From Beta vulgaris subsp. vulgaris (Eukaryota > Streptophyta > Magnoliopsida > Caryophyllales > Amaranthaceae): 64,000 bases of DNA. Below are positions 22,807 to 34,478 of the stretch, in pieces; the first letter of the stretch is position 1, and every line of letters begins with the position of its first letter. A program made the position numbers and the translations under genes. The notes under the pieces were generated by a model, which was given only the letters and a program-made list of their open reading frames with translations, searched no databases and was not told where the DNA came from. The DNA is taken from assembly GCF_026745355.1 (NCBI RefSeq), contig NC_079203.1, positions 1,741,249 to 1,805,248 on the forward strand, read 5' to 3'.

Positions 22807-23517
22807 TGTTAGAAATCGGTAAAGGGTGAAGAAGATGATTACTTGATGAACTTAGAATCTTCTAGGCGTGTTGGGACACTTTCTCAAAAGCAATATTCCT
22901 ACCCTACACTGAGCACGGGTTGCAAGGAATTCACTTTCGAGATACAAAGAAGAACAACAAATATCACGCTCGTTATGAGATTTGTCAAATGAGTGAAAGG
23001 AAGAAATTATTTGTAAGATGATGAACTTTTGATACTTATGCAAGAGAGAGAGTGTTTTTCTTTTTATATCCTTCATCATATGAGAGACTCATATTTATAC
23101 TAATGCTCAATAGTTTCTGAAAAACCGAAACCATTCAATGACAAACCGTCATTATACTCGAAGCCACGTAAAACCGCAAAACCGCAGTAGACATCCGCGA
23201 GCCGCGAAGCAGCGTCGCGAGTCGCGACTGGGCACCGTCGCGAGGTGCGACCCAGGTCACGACTCGCGACCATCAGTCTGCCTCCTCGTTTCTTCTGCTT
23301 GGCAGTCGCACAAAGTCGCGAGGTGCGATCTCGCTCGCGAGTCGCGAGCTCTGCCTCCTCACCTGGCTTGTGCGAGAGAATGCCTGAGTGCTGCGAGGCT
23401 ATTGCTTGTGTGAGTTTGCTAGTATTACATATATTGATTCAAGTTACACCACCATAACCAAGTAACTTGAAGCAACATATCATGAAATAAACTAACCTAT
23501 ACTCTAAATCTCCAACA
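22807..23517 (-). repeat. 3' LTR of the copia element
   Basis: 711 bp, TG...CA ends. It differs from the other LTR by about ten substitutions, a 12-bp gap (GAAAATGTGCGA-type insertion in the partner) and one single-base gap, so the insertion is not brand new. It carries seven TCGCGA palindromes within about 140 bp (23213-23350), upstream of the minus-strand TATA-like GTATAAATAT at 23100-23091. Confidence 0.93.
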
Positions 23518-24060
23518 ATCCTCCCCCATTTAGAGTATATATAATAGTTATGCATAAACATCATCATAACAAAACAATCTTATGCATAAATGAAAGTGTA
23601 TAAAACTTGAACTTTCATATAGTATAGTACACATTCCAAGTATCCGTATCCAATTGGTGTCGATAACGATTGAACCAATTTCAATACATAATGGAAAACC
23701 CGAAGATACTATACACACAAGATAAAATTACTTACACTCATTATAAACCGACACATAAAGCCTTGTGTCCATATCTATTCATAAGTGTATCAAAGCTATG
23801 CCCCACTAGCTCCTTGAAGCGGCTAAACTTCACACTTACATAGGTAGATCTCTAAAATACATGCTACTGTGAAAAGCATAAACAAGAGACCTATTAAGTT
23901 ATACAACCTCCTTATACAACACAGTTATAGAACTATAAACTTAGGATGAATAAAAGTTCTACAATCATCTAAATGAAGAAATTAATCTTATTGAACTTAA
24001 GACCGAACGTCATATTGGGCGTTAAGTTAAGATTCCCTCATTCGTGATTCTCGAGGGGCC

Positions 24061-24228
24061 TTTGTAAAACAATCCGCTAGATTATCCGCTAGATTATCCG
24101 ATTGCCATCATCTTTACATTATCTCTAGCCAAGGCCTTTGTAAAACAATCCGCTAGATTATCCGATTGCCATCATCTTTACATTATCTCTAGCCAAGGCC
24201 TTTGTAAAACAATCCGCTAGATTATACG
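24061..24228. repeat. 64-bp tandem repeat in the copia 3' region
   Basis: The unit TTTGTAAAACAATCCGCTAG... occurs at 24061, 24137 and (partly) 24201. The first unit has an extra 12-bp internal duplication (CGCTAGATTATC). The period is not a multiple of three, so it disrupts the RNase H C-terminus. Confidence 0.9.
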
Positions 24229-25575
24229 TTGTACGTACATAATCAACAGTGATTACACTATCTTTGATAAGTCCTTGGATGTAGCTATGCCGTACACCAA
24301 TGTGTCTTGACTTACCATTATAGACTTGACTATATGCTCTTGCCAAAGCAGCATCGTTATCACAATGAATCGCTATTGGCGATATCGGTTTTGGCAACAA
24401 AGGAAATCTCAATCATGAGATTCTTAACCACTCCGCCTCTTTGCTTGCGGAAGACAAAGCAATGAATTCCGAAGTCATGGAGGAATCCGCTATGCAAGTT
24501 TGTTTCTTGGAAGCCCAAGATATAGCACCTCCCCCAAGTAGAAATACCCATCCACTTGTAGAAGAGTGATCTTCTTTGTTAGAGATCCAACTTGCATCCG
24601 AATACCCTTCTAAAACCGAAGGATATCCATGTAGGATAAACCATAGTCCTTGGTTTTTCCTAAATACCTTAACACACAGACTTGCCAATGTTGTACACTA
24701 GGATTACTAGTATACCTACTAAGTTTGCCTACCGCAAATGCGATATCCGGCCTAGTACTCGTCATAGCATACATCAAACATCCAATCACCCTTGAATACT
24801 CAAGTTGAGATACAGCACTACCTACATTAGGTAGTAATTTCTCACTAGGGTCCATTGGAGTTGACACAAAAGAGCAACCACTAACATCGAATTTCTTAAG
24901 AACCTTTTCAATGTAGTGAGATTGAGACAAACTCAATTTACCTTTGCTTCTTTTAATTCTAATTCCTAGAATGACATCCGCCTCCCCCAAATCTTTCATT
25001 GAGAACTTAGACGATAGAAAAGATTTAGTCCATTCAACTTGGGATAAATCAGTTCCAAAAATTAGCATGTCATCTACATATAAGCAAATCATAACACCAT
25101 GACCATTGTCATCAAATTTGCTATATACACACTTATCTGAATTGTTCAATTTGAATCCATTAGACAACACTACCTCATCAAATTTTTGATGCCATTGCTT
25201 AGGTGCTTGTTTTAGCCCATACAAAGATCTAATTAGTTTGCAAACTTTTTGTTCTTGACCTTTGACAACAAATCCAACCGGTTGTCTCATGTAAACCTCC
25301 TCATCTAATTCTCCATACAAGAACGCAGTCTTGACATCCATTTGATGGATCACAAGATTATGAATTGCTGCAAGGGCAATCAATAATCTTATAGTGGAGA
25401 TTCGAGCTACAGGTGCATATGTATCGAAATAATCGATACCCGGCTTTTGAGAAAAGCCTTGTGCCACTAACCGGGCTTTGAACTTGTCAATAGTTCCATC
25501 GATTTTCATTTTCTTCTTGAAAATCCATTTGCACCCTATTGGTTTACATTTAGGAGGTAGGCCGCTAAAACCCAT
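24158..25575 (-). pseudogene. Copia reverse transcriptase and RNase H, frameshifted
   Basis: The frame from 25575 has [12 protein letters not shown], the typical copia RT start, [19 protein letters not shown] and the catalytic [11 protein letters not shown]. RNase H follows in new frames: [20 protein letters not shown], then IHCDNDAALARA and RHIGVRHSYIQ near the end. Frame changes near 24650 and 24410 break the protein. Its natural end is further disturbed by a tandem repeat at 24061-24228. Confidence 0.92.
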
Positions 25576-25861
25576 GTGTTATTCCCCATGATTGAGTCCA
25601 TTTCATCATCAATAGCTTCCTTCCAAAATGAAGCATCTTGAGATTGCATGGCCTCATCATAGTTAAAGGATCCCCTTCCACATTATAGACATATGGAAAT
25701 TTAGTAAAACACTATCTCTTGATCCTTCAACCAAATATACATGAAAATCCGGGCCAAAAGATTTCTCTTTCCTAACCCGTTTACTTCTCCTTGGTTGAGT
25801 TGATGTAGATGCAACATTTTCATCTAGAATTTGTTCATCTAACTCATGATCATCGTTTTGA

Positions 25862-27244
25862 TCAATCTTCTTGAATTTCGGTACTTGGAGTTATATCCTT
25901 TGGTCTAGGAACCGATGAATATCTATTTTCATCAAAAATTGCATCCCTTGACTCCACAATAGTGTGAACCGACCAAAAGTCGTTTTGTTCTATAACATAG
26001 AACCTATAGGATTTGCTATGAACAGCATATCCTATAAAGATGCATTCAACTCCTCTTTCACCTAACTTTTTACGTTTAGGTTCCGGCACTTTCACTATTG
26101 CCCTACATCCCCAAACTCTAATGTAACTTAGATTTGGTTTTCTTTTGTACCATAATTCATAAGGGGTAACTTTATTCTTTTTCATAGGAACACGATTCAA
26201 GATGTAACAAGCAGTTAAAACTGCTTCACCCCAAAAACCATCACTCAAACCCGAGTAGGATAACATAGAATTTACCATTTCTTGTAAAGTTCTATTTTTC
26301 TTTCCGCTATACCATTTTATTGTGGTGTATAAGCCGCGGTTGTTTCATGATAATTCCTAAAGCTTGGAAATAACTAGGATTATGAAATTCACCACCTCTA
26401 TCGGTTCTAAACCGTTTAACCTTGTCACTTAGTTGCAATTCTACTTCATTTTTATAGATCTCAAATTTTTCTAGGGCTTCATCTTTAGTAGACAATAGAT
26501 ATACATAACAAAATCGTGAATGATCATCAATAAATGTTACTATATATTTTTTGTTTCCTAAAGAAGGTGTACTATGAAAATCACAAAGATCACTATGTAC
26601 CAAATCAAGCAATTTAGTATCTCTTTCCACATTATTAGGGAAAGAACACCTAGTTATTTTGGTAAGCATGCATGTTCTACACTTCTCAATACTTGGATCA
26701 AAAGAAGGAATTAAATCATCCTTAGCCATAGAATATAATTTTCTATAATTAACATGACCAAGTCTTAAATGCCAAAGAGAAGAATTTCATTAATAACACA
26801 CACATTGTTAACTAAAGCATTTGAAATGCTGAGTTTAAACATACCATTACAAAATAACCAAGTCCAACAAAAAACCACCCTTAGATAATATAAATTTGTC
26901 CGACTCAAAACCATTTTAAAACCTATTCGATTCAAGATAGCTCCTGACACTAGATTACGCCTAAGTTCCGGAGCAAATACAACATCTCTTAACACTAGAG
27001 ATTTGCCGGAACTAAAGACCAACTCTACTTGTCCTACACCAAGAACTTGAGCTGTAGAGTCATTCCCCATGTATAGAACTTCTCCATTGTCCACCTCCTT
27101 GAAGGTTTTGAATGAAGACCGCTCCTTGCACACATGCCTTGAAGCTCCTGAATCGATATACCATGAACAATCATCCTGTACACAAAAGATTTCAGAAATC
27201 ATACACATATAATTCAAACTTGAATTACATGAAAGTTGTGACAA
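25862..27244 (-). pseudogene. Copia protease and integrase, broken
   Basis: WYIDSGASRHVC near 27160 has the DSG active-site triad of the aspartic protease. The pre-integrase/integrase part follows: CRTCMLTKITR (zinc-binding Cys pair), then FIDDHSRFCYVYLL and FRTDRGGEF, the D...D residues of the DDE core. After another frame change, GFWGEAVLTACYILNRVP completes the integrase. Interruptions lie near 26740 and 26290. Confidence 0.9.
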
Positions 27245-28124
27245 GTACCTTGTTTGGCTTGGGATTGGCTAGACTCGCCTTTCCCTCCACCTTGCTCATT
27301 CTTTTTGTTCATTTTCCTCTTCCATAGGAAGCAATCCTTTTTGAAGTGTCCGGGCTTGCCACACTCCCAACAACCACGTTGTTGAACACCTCCACCATTC
27401 TTAGGCTTCTTAAAGTTGTTGCCTTTGGTGAAATTATTAGCCCTCTTCTTAGGATTTGAGTCTTTGAACTTTCCATCCTCCACCATGTTAATGGTAGAAG
27501 AATTAGGATTTACCTCCTTTTGTCCATCTTGAACCCGAATGCCCTCTTCAATCCGAAGATGAGCACCCAATTGTTCCACATTTATATCATCTTTCCTATG
27601 TTTAAGAGTATTTCTAACATCCTTCCAACTGGTGGTAATTTGTCAATTATTGAAGATACAATAAATGTTTCATCCATACTAATATTGTGTTGTTTAAAAC
27701 TTCCTAAAATCCTTTGAATTTCATGGAATTGCTCCATCACAGGCCTTGTTTCATTCATCTTAAAGTTATTGAAATTACTAACTAAGAACTTCTTACTAGA
27801 TGCATCTTCGGCCATGTATTTTGACTCAAGGTCATCCCAAAGCATTTTAGCGAATTCATAAAATTGATAAACATCAAATAAAGTGTTAGACATACCTTTT
27901 AAAATATGACCACGGCATATATAATCGTCATTCTCCCACTTGTTCCTTCTCCTTGAGGCCTCCAAAGTTTCATCTTCCACAAACTCGGTTTTGGAGTACT
28001 CAAAACATATGCCACCGAAAGAGAAGTGAGAAGAAAATGCATCTTCTATTGCCATCTACGGAATCCCACACCCTCAAACTTTTCAAGTTTCTGAAAATTC
28101 GAAGTCATTTCACGTACCGTAGCC
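27214..28124 (-). pseudogene. Copia gag with CCHC zinc knuckle, frameshifted
   Basis: The start region at 28124 reads MATVREMTSNFQKLEKFEG and soon stops. Further on, NFNNFKMNETRPVMEQFHEI and ILGSFKQHNISMDETFIVSS match the UBN2-type gag core, then the frame shifts at about 27580. The second stretch contains CWECGKPGHFKKDCF, the CX2CX4HX4C zinc knuckle that binds RNA. The protein would form the virus-like particle; here it is in at least three frames. Confidence 0.88.
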
Positions 28125-28150
28125 ATCTTCAAGATATATTGCTTTTGGAT

Positions 28151-28872
28151 TGTTAGAAATCGGTAAAGGGTGAAGAAGATGATTACTTGATGAACTTAGA
28201 ATCTTCTAGGCGTGTGGGACACTTTCCCAAAAGCAATATTCCTACCCTACACTGAGCACGGGTTGCAAGGAATTCACTTTCGAGATACAAAGAAGAACAA
28301 CAAATATCACGCTCGTTATGAGATTTGTCAAATGAGTGAAAGGAAGAAATTATTTATAAGATGATGAACTTTTGATACTTATGCAAGAGAGAGAGTATTT
28401 TTCTTTCTATATCCTTCATCATATGAGAGACTCATATTTATACTAATGCTCAATAGTTTCTGAAAAACCGAAACCATTCAATGACAAACCGTCATTATAC
28501 TCGAAGCCACGTAAAACCGCAAAACCGCAGTAGACATCCGCGAGCCGCGAAGCAGCATCGCGAGTCGCGACTGGGCACCGTCGCGAGGTGCGACCCAGGT
28601 TACGACTCGCGACCATCAGTCTGCCTCCTCGCTTTTTCTGCTTGGCAGTCGCACAAAGTCGCGAGGTGCGATCTCGCTCGCGAGTCGCGAGCTCTGCCTC
28701 CTCACCTGGCTTGTGCGAGAAAATGTGCGAGAGAATGCCTGAGTGCTGTGAGGCTATTGCTTGTGTGAGTTTGCTAGTATTACATATATTGATTCAAGTT
28801 ACACCACCATAACCAAGTAACTTGAAGCAACATATCATGAAATAAACTAACCTATACTCTAAATCTCCAACA
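28151..28872 (-). repeat. 5' LTR of the copia element
   Basis: 722 bp, the partner of 22807-23517 with the same ends and the same CpG-rich block at about 28556-28692. Transcription of the element would start here on the minus strand. Confidence 0.93.
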
Positions 28873-29662
28873 AGGCGAAGGTGGGGTTGTGCGAGGGTGT
28901 GGGTCAAGGGTTTGGTGTTGAGTTGTGGTTGGGATTAGAGTGGAGGCTTGGCTGGTGGTCGGGTTAGGTGGTTAGCCATGGAAGGAGGAGATGAGAGATG
29001 AGAAATATTAAAAAAGAAAAAAAAATCTGATATTTTTTCTTTCTTTTAACCGGTTAAACATGTTATAAGTCATCTAACTCATTAACAGCTTATCTGGTAT
29101 TAAAGTCCGCTTATTCCAGAATAATCCAAAATTTGACTTAATATCGACAGATGATTTAAAAATCGGCTTAATCATAACAATTTTTCCTAACTAAAAACAT
29201 ATACTTCCTTTCAAGAAGTTAAATCGTTCCTTTTTTTCCGAATGTAGATAAGTGACTAATCGGTCAAAATTTGAGGTCCAATAATCCCCTAAATATTTTA
29301 TCAATTAGCGTGATGACACCTACAACTAAACATGTGGTTAAAGTAATCATATTGACTCTTGACCCGAATCAAACACATGCTACCAGATATTAGGAGTCAT
29401 GCCGCCTTGAATTTCAATCGTGATTCCATACATGATACTACATTTATATCCATATATCAACCAAATACCATCTTAGTTTAATTTATAATAAATCGTATCA
29501 CCAGAAAGCAAAGCGCACGTACCCAAGAAAAAAAAACAAAAGAGTAGGACAACGAGGTAAGATCGCATCTTAATTTTTACTAAATCACTAACTGTATTGG
29601 TGGAGATATTGAAGTTTAAAAGCAGAGAGAGATAGAAGAGTAGAACGTACAGGAAAAGAAAA
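28873..29662 (+). promoter_or_regulatory. NLR upstream region
   Basis: AT-rich sequence directly upstream of the NLR start codon. The part from 29356 on (TTGACCCGAATCAAACACAT) is repeated at 22209 and, diverged, at 54461. A clear TATA box was not assigned. G-rich sequence at 28873-28990 is the continuation of the DNA interrupted by the copia element. Confidence 0.45.
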
Positions 29663-29939
29663 ATGGACAACATGTCTCATCTTTCTATTATGCTTGAAAT
29701 GTATGTTGAATTAAGCAACAAAATAAAAAACATAGCTACTCAACACCTTGATGCCTACGATATGATGACTTTCGAGCAGCGCCTGTATACAATAAAGTTC
29801 ATGCTACGGAGTGCACGGAGGCAGCTGGAAGAAATTGGCGGGCTTGGAGGATTAGACAAAGAGGTTGAAATCAGCCTCAAATATGGTTTGTACCAACTCG
29901 AGTTCCTCGCCGCCGAGATAACAGTGATTGAGCCTAAAG
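29663..29939 (+). CDS. NLR exon 1 (N-terminal helical domain)
   Basis: Starts MDNMSHLSIMLEMYVELSN and ends ITVIEPK plus one base at the donor AAAG before GTACGG. The 92 residues are mostly helical with heptad-like spacing, as in CC-type NLRs, but I see no clear EDVID motif. This start is the first ATG in frame and the same MSHLSI start is conserved in the relic at 55049. Confidence 0.75.
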
Positions 29940-30334
29940 GTACGGTATATGTTCTCCCCAGCTTATCTTCAGGTCAATTCAATTTAGTGCATTTTAGCTG
30001 TTTTATGTCGAAGAAAATAGGCCTACTTTTAATTTTTCTTTTTCACAAATCTGTTTATTTAATTATATACAACTATACAATTAAGTATACAACTACGTAC
30101 TAGCTAGCGTCTTGTACTTGGGTTTTGGGATGTTGATGGAATTGAATGAAACAAGTAGTATAATTGTTTGATTCATTGGCAAGTACTCCATCCATCTACG
30201 TTTGAGTGATTTGGCCTGGTGATTACATACAGTGTTTCGGTACAAGTATTTAGGAAAGGAGAAAAACAGAAGCAGACACCATCATTTTATAAGAAAAATG
30301 ACAAATTCTTTTTGGCGAGTCATTGGGGTTTTTT

Positions 30335-30765
30335 TTTTGACAATTAGAGTTTTGGAACAAAAATAGAGGTTTGGACAAATTTAGAGTTTTGACTAGTCAA
30401 AAACTCTAAAACGGGTGTTTGGTAAAAGAGAGTTTTAAAGAGAGTTTTGGAATGAAAACTCGCAAAGTGAAAAAGCTCATATTATGAGCTTTTTCTTTAG
30501 AGGATTAGGTAGAAATATGGTTAATGACCTTTTTGCCTCTAATAATAACACTACACATATGTATTAAAATGTCTATAAATGTCATTTTACACAAACAAAT
30601 GACAATAAATTTAGTAATCAGTTAATTTTTACCAAACACATTAGTAAAAAAAGTTGTCAAATCAGCGGTCAAATCTGCTGAACAAAAACTTAATTAAAAC
30701 TGTAATAGCAAACTCTAAACTCTAATCTTTGACGACTCTTTATTACCAAATAGAAAATTATAGCA
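30335..30765 (-). mobile_element. MITE-like element in NLR intron 1
   Basis: Reverse complement of the family at 50390-50800 and 61120-61555. Shared marks are CCAAACACCCGTTTTAGAG-type ends, an AAAAGCTCATA...TATGAGCTTTT palindrome and CATTTATAGACATTTTAATA. Its ends are built of AGAGTTTTGGA-type repeats. The superfamily is uncertain (hAT- or Harbinger-like). Confidence 0.6.
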
Positions 30766-30795
30766 AGTAAAAAATTTATTTATGAAAAATGTAAT

Positions 30796-31687
30796 AAGTA
30801 AATATAGACATAGGGAGTAATTAGCTGTGTTGGACTTCAGGTAGTACATACCAGTCTTATAAGCACATGATGCATGTAAAAGCATATAAAACTCTTCATA
30901 TATAATAGAGATAGACAGGCGGTTATTTTATTTTTTTATCGAATAGTTAACCTTTCTTTTTTTTAGTATCCTCTATGGGTTGCCTTATATAATAGAGATA
31001 CATACATAGCGATTGCATAAAATAATTCCAGAGATATTATAGTGAATTCTTTTTTCTTTTTTTTAAGGAAGTAAATATAGACATAGGGACTAAATTAGCT
31101 GGGTTGGACTTCAGGTAGTACATACTAGACATGCACATAGATGCATGTAAACGCATATAAAACTCTTCATATATAATAGAGATAGACATATGGTTATTTT
31201 GTTTTTTTTATCTAATAGTTAAAGTTTCTTTTAGGCTCCGTTTGGTAGGGTGTAAAACGTTTTTCCGGAAAACTGTTTTCCTCTATTTTCAGTTTTACAT
31301 TGTTTGGTTGGCAAAAGAGTGTAAAACCATTTTCCCTTGGGGTAAAATTACTCTCCAATGATGGAAAACCATTTTCCTTTCAAAATGAAGGGAAAACTAT
31401 TTTCCTTATCTCTCTTGTACACTCCTCTCACTACCTCCTTACTTTCCCTTTCATTTTCCTTTCATTTCATCATTTTTCTTACATCGAACCAAACAACGGA
31501 AAACTAATTTTGGAATTGTGTTTTCCATGAAAATCATTTTACACTGAAAATATTTTACGCCCTACCAAACGGGGCCTTAGTACCATCTATGTGTTACCTT
31601 ATATAATAGAGATATATATATTCATAACGATTGCAGAAAAAGAATTCCGTAGACATACATAATAGTGCATTCGTGTTTTTTTTTTTA
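30796..31687. repeat. 273-bp tandem duplication of the intron 3' half
   Basis: Copy 1 (30796-31068) and copy 2 (31069-31687 once the MITE is removed) both start AAGTAAATATAGACATAGGG. They share CATATAAAACTCTTCATATA and a poly-T tract before AAGTAA. The break-point is the AAGTAA that also begins exon 2, so copy 1 ends in a decayed acceptor (TTTTAAGGAAGTAA) and copy 2 in the working one (TTTTTAGGAAGTAA). Confidence 0.85.
31234..31576. mobile_element. Tourist-type MITE in NLR intron 1
   Basis: Inverted ends GGCTCCGTTTGGTAGGG / GGCCCCGTTTGGTAGGG are flanked by the duplication TTA (31231-31233 and 31577-31579), as in PIF/Harbinger elements. The empty site survives in the upstream intron duplicate near 30958. 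A sister copy lies at 48623-48982. Confidence 0.9.
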
Positions 31688-31688
31688 G

Positions 31689-31920
31689 GAAGTAATGACA
31701 CTTACTTGAAAAAATTGGCAAAGGAAGTTGTCCATGACTTACCTTGGTTTTCAGACCCAGAGGGACCAGGTGAGCGGCATTGTTTAGTTAAAGAGGTACC
31801 AATGTTCGACATGGAGAAGGAAAGAATGGATATAAGACGTTTGTTGCTTATGAAGGACACATATAATTTTGGTCGTGTCTCGGTTGTTCCCATTCTTGGA
31901 ATGGCTGGAACCGGCAAAAC
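31689..31920 (+). CDS. NLR exon 2, part before the retrotransposon
   Basis: Continues exon 1 in phase (G of PKG plus SNDTYLKKLAKEV) and ends in the Walker A motif VVPILGMAGTGKT, whose last codon is cut by the insertion. Reading into the LTR adds only VGYMA before a stop. Confidence 0.85.
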
Positions 31921-32529
31921 TGTTGGGTATATGGCATGATATGAAGCTCATGGAGGTGTATGGGTGTGGAGATGAGGTTGCGTAGAAGGAAAACGTCATT
32001 TGGGACATAGGCTGACTTTGAATGGACATATCTTTCAATCTATAAATGATTTTGAGGTGATTCAAAGTTGAGGTGATAGCTTGTTCCAAGAGCTTTCCAA
32101 TGATAGGTCATACGTCCAATTCCGGTGAGAAACGAGAAAGTTATGACGGTTTTACGAAGAACTGACAAAACTGACGGGTTCTGTCCGCCCGCGGGTTGTC
32201 GAGCGCGGCCGCGGGGTGTCGAACCGCAAAGCCTAATTTTTTCCGGTTTTTTGTTATTAAAAAGGGTATAAATAGAACCCTAATTAGGTTTATCATTATT
32301 CTTCATCTTTAAACACATATTAGAGAGAGAAAAAGCAATAGAGAGAGTTCTTGGAGTGCTTTTTGTAATCTTTCTTGAATATTCATCGATTCCTAGTGCA
32401 GATTCGTGGTTTTTCTCCCAGTTCTTGGGTTTCCACGTAAAATTTCTGGTGTGTTCTTTCCTGCTTTATTATTTGATATTCTATTATTGTTTGCTATTAT
32501 TTCTAGATTGATAGTCAATAGAACTTACA
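31921..32529 (+). repeat. 5' LTR of the NLR-disrupting copia element
   Basis: The promoter TATA box GTATAAATAG is at 32266-32275. A CpG-rich block with CCCGCGGG and GCGGCCGC palindromes lies about 40 bp upstream (32187-32225). The same region is found in the 3' LTR. Confidence 0.95.
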
Positions 32530-32581
32530 AGTGGTATCAAGAGCTAGGTTTGATTATTGTCTAGATCTAGAATAATTAACA

Positions 32582-33740
32582 ATGGAGGATTCAAAGATTA
32601 GAATTGAGAAGTTTGATGGGACAGATTTTGGATATTGGAAGATGCAAATAGAGGACATCTTATATCAGAAAATCTGACTTATCAACCTTTGTTGAAAGCC
32701 TGCTGAATGGAGAGGCTAAGTGGAAAGTACTGGACAGACAGGCACTAGCGGTGGTGCGTTTGACATTGGCTCGGACTGTGGCGTTCAATGTCAAGGATAT
32801 CAAAACAACGGCTGGATTGATCAAAGCACTGTCAGATATGTATGAAAAGCCCTCTGCAATGAATAAGGTATATCTGATGCGCCGTTTGTTTGGTTTAGAG
32901 ATGAATAATGGTAGTTCTGCTGCTGAACATATTAATGAATTTAATTCATTAATAAGTCAGTTATCTTCGGTTAATATTGCCTTTGAGGATGAAGTGAAAG
33001 CCCTAATTTTGTTGTCCTCTTTACCTACTGCTTGGGAAACTGTTGTAACTGCTGTTAGTAATTCCTCTGGTAAAGAGAAATTGGTTTATGATGTTGTCCG
33101 TGATCTGATTTTGAGTGAGAGCATTCGAAGGAAGGAGAGTGGAGAATCATCTGGAGCATACAGTGCAGAAGGTAGAGGGAGGGGAAAAGGGAGGAACTTT
33201 CAGGGAAAATCGGAGTCAAAGGGGGATCGGAGTAAGTCAAAAGGCAGGACGAGTGTTACTTGCTGGGGGTGCGGTAATGAAGGACATTTAAAGAGAGATT
33301 GTCCTAGGAAAGAGAATGGGAAAGGGAAGAAGAAGGTTCAAGAAAGTGATGATGAAGAAGATGCATCAACTAACTTGATTTCTGAGTACGATTCCGATGC
33401 TTTGATGGTAAGCATGGATGATCAGGAAGAGTTGGTTGGGTGCTCGGGATCATGGGTCTTGGATTCGGGTTCTTCTCATCATTCCTCACCATGCAGGAGT
33501 TGTTTCGGAATTTCAAACCCGGAAAACTTGAAAAGGTCTACCTTGCGGATGGCAAGGCAGTGGAAGTCATGGGGAAAGGTGATGTGAGTGTGAAACTCAC
33601 TCATGGTGGCTCGTTGGAGTTGAAGAATGTCAAGTTTATCCCAAGGTTGAAGAAAAGCTTGATATCAGTAGCCAACTTGCTACATCGGGTTACAAGGTTG
33701 TGTTTGATGGTGGTTCTTGGAAGATTGTCAAGGGAGCAAT
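32582..33740 (+). pseudogene. Copia gag and partial protease, frameshifted
   Basis: Starts MEDSKIRIEKFDGTDFGYWK, typical of copia gag, then stops after EDILYQKI. From about 32700 another frame continues with MYEKPSAMNKVYLMRRLF, the zinc knuckle CWGCGNEGHLKRDC and the protease site WVLDSGSSHH. A last frame change near 33470 gives LADGKAVEVMGKGDV and FIPRLKKSLISVANL, the distal protease. Everything after this is missing. Confidence 0.9.
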
Positions 33741-34467
33741 GATCATAGCTCGTGGGACAAGGACTGGAACACTTTACACCATGGGGAGCACAGTGAAGGG
33801 GCCCGGGATTGGGATGAGAACTTCATGTAAGGTGTCGTTTGGTCGGAAAACTATCGATAGTGGGCCAAGGGATGAGAACCGTGGTGAAGCGGTATCCTGG
33901 TGGCAAATTGACCGGTAAGCGAACAAGGTGAAGACGGCACACAAGCATGTAGTGCCGGAAATCCTAAGTGGAACAAAGGGTGTAGTGTTCGAGTGGGAGC
34001 AATGTGAGTTTGCTTTTAAAACAATGAGAAGCTTCTTTGGCTTAGGTGGTAATTGGTTTTATTGAAGTTTGATGAGACTTCAATGTGCTTCTTTGGTTGG
34101 AGAGGAAGTGATTATCTTCTTTAGTTGTTGAGGAAGGGATCTTCATTTGGTTGTGCTTGTCTCTAAGGTGATCCGACCTCCGGGGTAGGAGGGTGTGTAG
34201 GTTCATGGAGTGATGGTGCAATGATTTGGAGTTTAGTCATTAAGAACTAAAATCGGTGTAGATTTTGATGTCTTTGAATTGGAGTTGGTGCAAACTTCAA
34301 TGTTATTTTCCTTGGTGTAGAGGAGATGTGTTGTCATGGGATGCTTGAGGTATGTCATGGTTTGGACACGACTAGAGATTGCTTTTGCAGTGGGAGTTGT
34401 GTGTAGGAGTTGAGATGAATGAAAGGATGATGAAGGTATGAAGTTTTCTTCACTTACACCTATCTCC
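33741..34467 (+). other. Non-coding 3' interior of the defective copia element
   Basis: After a short pre-integrase-like remnant (GTRTGTLYTMGS) the polyprotein is gone. What remains is G/T-rich sequence to the purine tract, so the deletion removed about 3 kb of pol. Confidence 0.7.
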
Positions 34468-34478
34468 AAGTGGGAGAT

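Larger units (their letters stand above)
22807..28872 (-). mobile_element. Complete but decayed Ty1/copia retrotransposon (minus)
   Basis: Two LTRs (22807-23517 and 28151-28872) begin TGTTAGAAATCGG and end CTCCAACA. The 5-bp duplication AGGCG flanks the element (22802-22806 and 28873-28877). Between them, on the minus strand, lie gag, protease, integrase, reverse transcriptase and RNase H in that order. Integrase before RT defines Ty1/copia. A purine tract, TGGGGGAGGAT on the minus strand, adjoins the 3' LTR at 23518. Several frameshifts and stops split the polyprotein, so it cannot move by itself. Confidence 0.95.

Noticed and set aside
23138..23457. Open frames of 70-95 codons repeated at 28481-28812
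   Set aside because: Both are the same stretch of copia LTR read across its CpG-rich block, not a gene.
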